From Plasmopara viticola (Eukaryota; Oomycota; Peronosporomycetes; Peronosporales; Peronosporaceae): a stretch of DNA of 64,000 nucleotides. Shown in pieces: positions 53,881 through 64,000 of the stretch; the first letter of the stretch is position 1, and every line of letters begins with the position of its first letter. Location of the stretch: assembly GCA_001695595.3 (NCBI GenBank), contig MBPM02000019.1, forward strand, positions 124,001 through 188,000, read 5' to 3'. The translations under genes and the position numbers were made by a program. The notes below the pieces were generated by a model. The model worked only from the letters and a program-made list of their open reading frames with translations, was not told where the DNA came from and made no database searches.

Positions 53881-56800
53881 GCTTATAATTGCGCTTTTGA
53901 AGCGCTGATTCGATGAACAACCTTAGATACGCGTATCTTTCGTTCTAGACGTGCACAGACGCAATGGACCCACAACAAAATGAATAGCGCTTTTAAAAGC
54001 AAGATCAAGTGCAGGAATAAGATGCTGCGAGCGATCAAAGACTCTCATGAGGTTGATCACTTGAGCTCTTAATAGCTCTTGTGTGGCCCCATATAGAGTG
54101 TTGGGTGCGTCGACATCGTTTTGGAAAGGTCGATGATATACGCCGCCGTCTTATGCTTTTCTAGGTCCGTGAAAAGTCCGACATTTCGTTTTTCTAGCAC
54201 TTCAGCGGTAGGCTCTTCGTATCTTGCAATTATTTAACTTATTTATGAAACGCATATACATCTCCTATCCCGTGTTGACTGTACAGTACTTTCGAACATC
54301 TTTGGCGGATGTAATTGCTTCTCTCATCTAGCTAATTATATCCAGTCAGATCATAGGGGCGAAAGTATCGGTCTTCTCTCCTTACTCCCGAAAGCATGCG
54401 TGTTTTGAAGAGTGAGATGAACTTAAAAGTGTCTTAGCTCATTTACACAAAAGGGTGTAAAGTCCGTGCATACGTGAATCGCATCGTTGTGTGCAAAATA
54501 ACCAAAAAAAGCTTATCGGCTCACAAATATAATCTTTAGCATTGCTGTTTGGTATATGTCCAATACTGGGCTCAGCGCTCATAGTGCGCAGCGTATCCTA
54601 TATCATTCAATCGACTCTCTGCGTTTGACCATCTCCAAAAGGTAGCAGTTTACCGCTGGCTACTATTGTATCCGAAAAGCCGTGTTATTAAAGAACATAG
54701 CCATAGGCAGCCTTTCTGCTTGTTTCCGAGTCGTACTGGCTGAAATATATGCGAAATTTCCACTGTGATTTGTAGGATATGTAAGTTAAAAATCTGACTT
54801 TAGTTCGGCTCTTCGGCAGCTGTCACATACTTGGCCACCTCGGACCACCAATGTGCTGTGAAGATCGAAAAAATTTCTTGTAGCCCGATTGCATGCTGAT
54901 CGAAGCATCGTATGCCTACTTTTCGTGTGTTCTTGTGCTTTTTATTGTTTGAATAACACCTTAGCCTAATATGTCTTCTAATGGAGCAGACCATCTCTCC
55001 ACTCATTGAGATGCAGTTGCAATCGCAGTCAAGAAGTTGACCACTCGACATTGGCATCTTCGCCTTAGGTTAACCTTTGTTCCGAATTCTTTAGTCAATA
55101 GACCTCCACGTTCTAATGGTAGAATTTAGCTTATGATCATGTTTGCGTGAAAGCGCGTCGGCAAGCCCATCGAGTTTTCCAGAATTGTACTAAATGCGAA
55201 AAGCTATACCCTGCTAAGATGACAATCATCGTTTCATGAACAAAAAAGGGAAGTTTTAATACTTTGGAATGCATAATTTGATTGGGCCACAAAGCGCTTA
55301 GACCCAGACGATACACTCGAAACTTTATCATAGCATACTTCATGACAATAACGCCTTGTCATTAACAGGATAATTCTGATCGACGGTTCTTAGCTACGTG
55401 CACGGAAGCAATATGACTCGCCCAGGTCCGTCCTCATCAATTTTCAAAAGCATGCAGCCGCTGGACAAGTTGTAAGCCTCACAAATGATGCTAAAGAGCC
55501 TACCAATTCTCTTAGCATTCATCAAATCTCTGTCTCAAAAGATTGGACGAAAATATTGCAAAATTGGCAAGACCATTACCTTAGTTGTGAAAAAGATGAC
55601 TAGGGCCGATGACTTTTTCAAATTATTTCGAAACCGCGGCGTAGGTCAAACCGAACCGGCTTTCACTTTCTTGAAGTATGCTCTGACTTCATGGCTGTTA
55701 GAAACCAGCGGAGCGTTTTGACCTCCGCTACCACAAAGACATATTTGTCGATTTTGATCGGAGACTCACCGGTCCTTCGGACTTTAATAGCTCTCCTTAA
55801 AAGCCTAAATGGGTCTCCAGTGCTGACGGATATTCTCCAGAGCGACTACGAACGATTATTTTAGCAAATATTTCACGAGTAAAAGCAGAGTGTTGTCTAA
55901 ATAGTTGTGTAAAGAGCAACACTGGGAAGTTTGATTGCCCTTGTGCCACTTCCATATTAAACCATTAGGTTTACTAAACGTCATGATCGCAAAAAACTGC
56001 CTTCCGTACGAATTTGATAGTATTTATCTATGAACTGTACAATGGTCAATTATATGTTTTTCCGTGTATCAGGTAATTGTGCACGTGCTGTTGCACTGCT
56101 CAGTTTTTTGAAAAAAAAGCCAGCAGTCATTTTTTTGGTTGGCTCCTTCATACAAAAAGTCAACGCCGATCAAGGAGATTCGGACTCGCGCACCGAGTAT
56201 ATTTCTGCCTATTCGGCTCATATTGCTACCACGGTAGTTGCTATTGCCGTGTGATACAATATCGCGTGCTGTGCTCTAAATTTTGATTGTGCGTCTCTTG
56301 ACACCACATATGTTATTCCTTTAGTCAACAAACGCGGACTTTTAAAAACACATCAAGATCTCAAAGCTTTGGTGCAATGTACCCGACCTATAAAACATCG
56401 TTATGACAGTATGGAGGATAAATTTTTATCCCTAAGAGGAATATATTTATAGAGATACTACCTCTGAGATATTTTTGGCCTTTAGTCTAGCCAAGAATCC
56501 AGAGGTTAATAATAGTGACACATTTGGCGGGGCATCCAATCGAAGAAAAAGCTGTTGCGACACGACAAGCAGCTAAAATACCAGTTATTCCTGCACACAA
56601 GATTCCCTTTGCTAGCCACAAGATCGTCTGTGACACTCAGCAATCAACCAGAAAATGTATTCTAGCAAAGCATGCTACTTTTGGTGGTACCGCGAAACCT
56701 TCTTAGCGTCCAACGATAGCCCCGACCCTCTAGTTACTATTGCACCTAGTACCCACCATGCCACCCGCTTTTGGATCTTGTTATACGCACTTGAAACTGA

Positions 56801-59710
56801 CGTGTGATACTGTGCCACACACATTTAAAACTTTAACTTTTAGAGCCTATGGCAACCAATACTGCTAGCTCAGCTTGGTGCCCGCTTAGGAAGGTTTAAA
56901 ACGTTGTCACATTTGCTGTTGAAAACGCCACAAAAAACCTTAAGCGCCTTTCAACGTTTTCTCGGGTCTACACCTGCCCAGCCTTATCCTTGAATAAGTC
57001 GAACGCATAACTGGGGTGAATGAATACATGCCTTATAGACCCTCTTGCACGAGAATCGGTAGCTGGTTCCTCCCACTAATCCATCCAGAGCGTCGGCCAA
57101 GCTCTTTCGTCGACGTCAGTTCTTTGCTATTGCGCGATACCTAGTCTTGATCTGGAATGATTCAACCTGATCGCTCATACATTTGAGCTGGCTTGTTTTG
57201 CTCGGCCAATGGAGCCCATATTTTGCACAGATCGCATCCGATTTCGAATCACTCTTAATCAAAATAGTCATTGCATTTTTAATGAAACGCATCATCCACG
57301 TCCTTGAATCTCTGCTTAGAAGCAGACCTGATCGAGTAGGTTTCTAAACACCTTCTAAATGATTTTCTTGTATCAAAAAGCCCGCCATTGGCAAATATTT
57401 GAGCGTTGCATCGTCATTAGCACTCCTTCTTGCTCATCGGAATCTGATGGCCGGAGAAAAGTCAGATGATCGGCCAGATTGCGACCGTTCAACGCCTTTC
57501 TGAAAAAATGTACTTTTCGTGTTTCCCAGAAGTGCACGCTACATTCATGTCGCAACAGTTTCAGTCATTTTGTGTGGCAAGCTCACTAGTCCTTACCAAT
57601 TGCATACAAGTCAAAGGTCAAAAAGAGTTTATAATCTAATGCAACTGCGTGTCCGACCAGCAATATTCTCTCAGAATTTTATCTCGAGAGCTTTCATGCT
57701 CTTAGACGGTAAATAACTCGTTTCTTCCCAGCTCAGTGCCTCATCCTTATTGGCAGCAGCCTCTGCCAGCCACCCTTTAGAGTCCTTAGACGAGACGAAG
57801 CATATCTTTTATATGGCAGACATGCCGCCAAAGAAGCGAACGTTTCCTTGCTTTTACAACAAATTAGTCGATTAAAACTAATTCGAGTCCACGGACTCCA
57901 CTACTCTGAGTCCTATGAGACAAGGAGGTGTCATTTAATTGATTATCCTACACAAGTGGTAAGCTTATCAGCGGCTGTACTTTTTAAGAAAAAGATTAAA
58001 CTGTATTTCTTATGCGTCTTGCACTCTAAACAACTTCAATGCAAGGCAGTTTTACTTTAGGCCGTCGGTGAGCGTAGTCATCTTAGCTTTTGGGAGAAAT
58101 AGAGCCTGGAGAATGAGCGCCAAAGAATTCCTTTACTCATTCATGTATTCAGATACATCCCTCTTCTTTGCATACCGGACACAAAACACGCAAGTAAAGC
58201 TTCTTCACAGGTATATGTCCAGATGCTGGCTCATTCTCAAAATAGGGTGAATGGCGCGCGCGACTAATCAAAACCTCTTTAGTGTCTTTTCCGTTCAAAT
58301 AAAGAGAATTTTAGCTTAACCTACCTATACTCTGCATTAGGCGCTACTGCTGATGCTACGTAAATCTGTGTGTACTCAGCTGTCGAGCATAGACTTTGCT
58401 TTGTGAAGCTCGAGTTCCAAGACGCGAATTTATTGCTTGGCTTGGAAAATCGCAAATGCTGTCGTCTCTCAGGTCTGTACAAGACAACAAGTCGTCTGAC
58501 CAGTGCGGAATGCTCGTCTGACAAATGAAAAAAAAGAGCTATTCGATCCGACTTGAACTTTGGCACGAATTGAAATAGTCAATTTTCTCATGTGAGCAAA
58601 GAAAGACCCGCAAGTGCTACCGAGTCACCAGCACTGTGCGCAAGGGAGGCGTGCAGAAAGATAAATGGCCTCTCAGTGAAAGACTGCTATTTACATTCGA
58701 TCTTTAGTTATCGACGTGTGCCATAGAATGCATTTAAAGAATACTTGATATGCTTATTCTATTTCAAGTTGGCTCATAATTGACTTCTTACTTCAAAAAG
58801 ATTCTTCAATTGCGAGTTGAGCGGCCTAATTCCGTAGCCATCCTGGGCTTCATGCTAGAGCTAGTTATCCTGTATTGTCTCTTTAACAAGTGTTTTGTCA
58901 ACTAAAAAAACAACCTATTCGGATTGTGAAGCATGTGATGTTTTTGACTCGGAACGTGATGGTTTATACTTGGTAGCAGGCTTCGCAGACTGCCTTAAAA
59001 CTGATCGAGTAATCAATATCCTTTAAGATACCTCATTTTAAAAGGGCAGATAGCGAAAGGGTGTCTGTTTTGCACCGAGAGAAACCGAGGTGTTCTTCTT
59101 AGAAAGCCAGCTTTTACCAGCTTTGTGTACGAAGAATCTGCTGTGGATTTAGCCGTTGAACATTCATGAGATCATAGTCTTGATTGTGATAAAGAGGTGT
59201 GCGCACTAAGAAGCACAATGTAAAGTTGATGCGATTTGATACTTCGTTTCTGCCTCTAACTTTTTAGTCCTAGTTTAATCTAGAAAACTCTCAATGACGT
59301 CATAGTTGGCGCCATGATCTTACCGGTACATTACAAAAATATGTCGCAGTCTATTCCGTAATCTTAAAAGCAACTTTCTATAATGTTAGTGCTGTACGCG
59401 CTTGGGTCCGATGCCACGAGGTATCCACGAGCGAATGAAGTGCTAATGAAGGTTGTCGTGCTTGATCTGGTCTTTGTTGCCATCGTTACCGATACATCTT
59501 GATATTTTTCCAAATGAATGTAGCTCAAACTAGCCAATAATTAACTTTGTAAGAAATCTGCAGCGCTTCAATGTTTAACAAGCTAAAGGTTCCTCTAAAA
59601 TTCAGAGCCAAATTCCGCTCCTATCTCGATCAGAAGCTTGTAAGACATCGACTGCATTTCTACTATTTGCCCGTTTGTCGTTGACGATGGCATCTTTGAT
59701 AGCGCCAAGC
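53881..59710. other. Gene-poor stretch, no gene recognised
   Basis: Nearly 6 kb of short, overlapping open frames without conserved motifs or convincing intron-joined exons. It is likely eroded transposon sequence; the families are not recognisable by eye. Confidence 0.4.
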
Positions 59711-59960
59711 TCATTTGATATGTATGGACCACCACCTCGGCGTCTCATTGTTGATACTTGTTTGCCACGTCGTCAATAAACTGGGCTGTCGAATCCTGAG
59801 CGTGTGATCTTTATGGCTATGGCTTATCTCTTCTTCAAGACTCAACTTCGTCTTGCCAAATTTATTCACCTCACGCGATCTTGTGAGTAAGCATAGGCTC
59901 AAGATCACTTGACCAAACGGCTTTAAGCAGCGTAATTGATCATCCGAGTGGTTGATCGCT
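59711..59960 (-). mobile_element. Possible copia reverse-transcriptase fragment
   Basis: A minus-strand frame reads KFGKTKLSLEEEISHSHKDH followed by TLRIRQ, close to the copia segment 'F.MKDLG....FLG.EI......TL.I.Q' after the catalytic core. The core itself (YVDD) is not visible upstream. Confidence 0.35.
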
Positions 59961-60332
59961 TCTCATGAACGTTTTTCCTTGACGTTGTCATTGACATGTC
60001 CAGCAAGCTGATACAATAAAGTATGGAGGTGGAGTTTGCTTGCTCTTTCTGCAAATATTGCAGCAGGAAACTCGACTTTGCTTAAGAAAAGAAAGCCGGT
60101 ACATTGAATGTACAATGTGCAAAGCAAGAAGCTTAGTTATTAGAGTAAGGCGGTATTGACGACAAGATGTAGTTCTGATATGATTACTAAGGTCTACTTT
60201 TGAAAATACGCTCGATAAGCGGCTGAGCGGCAGTGATACACGGCGTTGAGGATGTTCAAAGCCAAGCAGACGGTATTCATTCCCTTGCAGCTGCTTGAAA
60301 ATACATCGCATGTCATGAACCTCATACGATTG

Positions 60333-60512
60333 GACGGGACGCGACCGATAGTTGAAATGTTTTTGTAATGACATACTTCCCGAAGAGAAAAAAGAAGTTG
60401 GCAACAAGGTTAAGTGAGATCAAGACGGGATGCTACCGATAATTGAAAATAGTTTGTAATGACATACTTTCCGAAGAGAAGTTGGCAACAAAGTTAAGTG
60501 AAATCAAGGCGC
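60333..60512. repeat. Tandem duplication, two copies of about 91 bp
   Basis: The unit beginning GACGGGACGCGACCGATA (60333) is repeated from about 60424 (GACGGGATGCTACCGATA). The copies share TTTGTAATGACATACTT, CCGAAGAGAA and GTTGGCAACAA with a few substitutions and a small indel. There is no gene context. Confidence 0.8.
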
Positions 60513-63500
60513 TATTCGAAAGCCAATGGAGGTAATGCTTTCGATTGGATACCTGCATAAAGTGTGTAGATCAGAAGGCTACCGCTGATTGCGTCAGAAA
60601 CAGCATCATACAGCAGCATACGGTGCCATACAGCATGCAACAGATGTTACTGCAAAAGGAAGAAGTTGGTAAGTATGGATAGGTTGTAAAGCACATCAGC
60701 ACGTCTACCTCACGGTGAGCAGACGTAACTACCATAGCGAGATATCAATTCGATTGCTCGACAGTCACGACAAATTCTGACACTGCCCCGTGATTAGTGA
60801 TTTTCAGACATATTCAGTATCAGGGCATTTATGTGTATCTGCGTTACGGAATTTTGCTCATACCGGTGAGATTTAAAAATCGAAGCTCAGTTTCCATTGT
60901 TTGTTTCTCAGCAATACATACAAATAAAAAGGTATCGCGCATCTGACTTGGAGCTCTAATGATGGACGGCGTATATTTTTCCCTCGTCAAGCCAGTCATT
61001 TACGCCAACGCGATTGATACCAATGCACTAAGGACTTACAGTAGCCTGTTACATGAAAAGCCATTCAAGGTGTTAAAAGTCATGCTCATGACATAATTAC
61101 TAATGAATTTACTTAAGTGATTATTGGCTATTTGCCAATTACTTCAACTTCCTCCTTCTCTTAGTTCAGCAGCACAGAGCTTGGAGATGGCATCTAATCA
61201 TCCATTTCCGCAAGCTGGTAATATAGTTCGTACAGTGTATCAATCGGAGCTAGAACGGATCAAGTACTCATGAGCGCGTACCTTCAATTCAAGGATGGTC
61301 TTTTTTTAGACGAAGAACGCAAGTAAGAGGAGATTGACTTACAAAGCGGGCACTTATCAAAGTGTTTATAGTGTTGTTCTTGTTTGTGCTACTAGTGGAT
61401 TCGAAGCGGACAGCGCTTCAAGTACGTATTTGCAAGCAATGCATAGCGACGTCTTTTCAAACTGAAAGAAGGCGGTGGACCTGGTGCTAGAGATTTACGG
61501 AAAAAACGCCATTTTGACGCTTGTGTCAAGAAAGGAGTATGGTCAATCAAATGAAGACCAATGAGCTTTTGCAAATAGGCAGAACGAGCTGGAGACACTT
61601 GTAAGCTGCAAGGCTCGTTTGGCTACTTAAAGTTTAAAGCAGGAACTTGAATCTATTTGCTCGAGACATATTCACCTGTAAATAAGATAGTTTTCTTTCC
61701 AATTGTAATATCAGTAGTGGTCGTAAAAGGACACACAGCAGACAAACTAATCTCAAGAGCGCTTAGAAAGGAGAAGTGTTCATGAAAGTGCCTCGATAGA
61801 CTTATTATGCTATATGTGCACACTAGACAAGAAGCTTTATACTTTCAATCAAGATGTGAGCGCATAGAACAAAGCGCCCATTGCTGTCTATTTGCAATTT
61901 TATTTCGAAGCAACAGAGCGGGCGCGTCTACAACAAGAATACTAAGAAAAACTTCTACTTTACGAGAAACCACATCTGCTTTTGCTTTAACGTCGACCGC
62001 GAGATTTTCGCAGTCAAGACGAGCAAGATGCGAAAGCGCTATTCGTCCAGATGCTTTAAGGAACAGAGCACAAGATAAGCATAGACAACGACGGTAATGA
62101 TTGCAGGCCGCACTTGGTGTATGTGTTTTTGACAAACCAACAACTTATGATTCCTGGAAACAAAAGTGCAACGAAACCTAGACTTTTTCTTTGAGCTGAC
62201 AGCAATCTCGGACGGTCACAATTGAGAAGTTCAAACGACATTGCGCAGAGTACGGTGCAAAGCGAGATCTGAGTGACAATATCGCACACAATTGTAGATG
62301 TAATCATGCAACTCTATATTTCATAAGCCGAAGCAATGCTTTAAATTTTCGGCGCAATTACGGCGGAATGGACTTCGTGCAAACAACATAATTTGTTAAA
62401 AAATCGTGGTATGCAAAAGATCTCTCGATAAGTTATAGACTATGGGTAAGCAGCTGAGTGAATGTGACTACGTGATTGACAGTCAATCTTGCTTGATCTT
62501 TTGCTGGCATCAAGCTCCATTTCCTCGGCTGTTGAATGTACCAAACGATGTAATATCTTTCCGTCTCACCTTGACTTGCTTTTATAAATTTACAGGTAGA
62601 TGATGAGGCGCAGTGGGCATCGTAGTATCAATGCTGTAGGTTCAAAATATACCGTTGTCTGGTAAAAGTGCAGAGGACCGGTATTACTTTGCTGGTGGTT
62701 TTAGTCTCACACGCTTCTGGTGTTGGTGGTTTCGACCTTTTTTTGTTGTTTGCAGAGCATAGCCTTCATAATAAACATTCCGTTGTCGAAGCTTTGGCTA
62801 GTAGTCAATACAGCTTCAAAGAGAAGTAAAAGGAGCTAACAAATTTCCACTATGTTGCTTTGCAGTTTACTTGAAGAGGGCGCACCACTAGTTTTTTTTC
62901 AACCGTTTATATGTGATGATTAAGCTACTAGTGAAGGAAAGTAAGGAATAGCGCTAGCTTAATTCGCGTAGCAAATGGTCCATCTGTAATATCTACGGGC
63001 TGCACCGCACGAGATACGTCATGAGAGTGTCAAATACGCGTCCTTTAGCATTGTGTTGAGCTGCGTCCAGGTCTGAAAAGGCTAAGAACAAAGCTGCCGA
63101 GACAGATAGATATATGTGTGCGTACTTAAGTCCAGACTCTTCAAAGATAAACTTTGTCTCGATACCTCCATCGAAGGCTGTGTAGAATTTAAGCAACCAG
63201 GGATTAATTGCTGTCGTATTCCCATACTAGCTCCATTAGCATGTCGAGTGCCGCCGCGACGAATTGAATGTATTGTCAAGTGCTCTACTACTACAGTCTT
63301 TTTAAAATTCCGTACCGAGCGCGGTTGGCATGGTTAGAGGCTAAATGCGCTTCAGTCATCAGACATTTCTCTGTCTGAGTGCGCTATCTGATCCTAAGGA
63401 AACTATTATGGGACGTCTAGACATTTAAAGACTTGACTTCCAATAATCATGGGACGTGTCGACGCATGATTACTTGATTTCTTGGTCGGAAACTCTGCAG

Positions 63501-64000
63501 TCAGAGTTTTGTGGATTATCGGAGCAGTGAACATTTATGGCGTGGTTGCCTTTACCGACAACCCTGTCGATGACGGCAATTACCTTCCTTAGAGAAGATG
63601 CCTAGTTATAAGATAGGGCTCATCTTTTTGAATTCCAAATGGATGTAGATGAGTTCGTAAATTTGCTTTGGATTGTCACGACCCTCATGTGGCTTGCTTC
63701 GTGATTTCTTCTAGCCATCAGACTTTACATTCCAGGCTGCATTGTTCTCAATGTTATCAATAACGGCTTCAACGAGTTGTCCCTCAGAGCCATCCGTCAA
63801 TATGACCATATATACCATTTGTCGCTCCTTGAAACCCTCTCGATACGCCTTTAACAGTGAACTGTGAAGCACTGGATGCAGCTAAAGTTGCTTTGATTAT
63901 TCAAACTCACACAAATGTTGCAAAACTTTCTGCACAGTCGAAAATAAGCCAATATATCCTGGCGCAAATACTTCTGACTAAGCAAAGCCTTTTTTTCGAC
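60513..64000. other. Gene-poor right end, no gene recognised
   Basis: Short open frames only. A cluster of CAGCATA/CATACAG micro-repeats lies at about 60600-60645. Overlapping frames near 61.8-62.3 kb occur on both strands and have no motif. No RNA gene or intact element was recognised. Confidence 0.4.

Noticed and set aside
55485..55721. Frame containing ADDFFKLFRNRG, which recalls WY-type effector helices
   Set aside because: No signal peptide, no RXLR motif, no second WY motif; too weak to call an effector.
60001..60407. 139-codon minus-strand frame
   Set aside because: No recognisable domain; it overlaps the tandem duplication and looks like a chance frame.

Overview
The window looks like nuclear DNA of an oomycete, probably of the Phytophthora/downy mildew group. 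The evidence is short GT-AG introns (57-84 nt), compact gene pairs set in long AT-rich stretches of decayed retroelements, a proton-pumping pyrophosphatase of the potassium-independent kind, and YTCANTYY-type initiator candidates. The species cannot be named from the sequence.

Layout: 1-4450 (-) is most of a SIN3 corepressor gene that runs off the left edge. 4451-16600 is gene-poor and holds a long foldback, a Ty1/copia gag remnant and two inverted copies of a ~250-bp element. 16683-18210 (+) is a frameshifted relic, tentatively DCAF15-like. 18374-20828 (-) is a two-exon H+-pyrophosphatase, divergent from a three-exon acyl-CoA dehydrogenase at 20990-22346 (+); only 161 bp separate the start codons. 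22350-33600 is a retroelement graveyard: copia pol remnants on both strands, a perfect hairpin and a tRNA-like SINE head. 33645-34696 (-) is a seven-exon p24/TMED cargo receptor. Directly upstream in its own orientation lies an intronless 13.7-kb gene (34909-48600, -) for a 4563-residue secreted, probably GPI-anchored protein made of 27 units of ~166 residues with eight cysteines each. A PH-domain gene (49434-50087, +) diverges from it, and a three-exon gene for a 131-residue membrane protein (50644-51184, -) faces the PH gene. From 51185 to the right edge I recognise only repeat debris.

The standout is the giant repeat gene. Its modular unit, strict eight-cysteine pattern, divergent end units, very recent 498-nt duplications and a 984-nt dimer duplication suggest a rapidly changing cell-surface or matrix protein; I recognise no named domain in it. 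The other intact genes are housekeeping: chromatin repression, proton pumping, branched-chain acyl-CoA oxidation and ER-Golgi transport. They show no obvious shared pathway, apart from the p24 receptor and the giant cargo-like protein both belonging to the secretory route, which may be coincidence.
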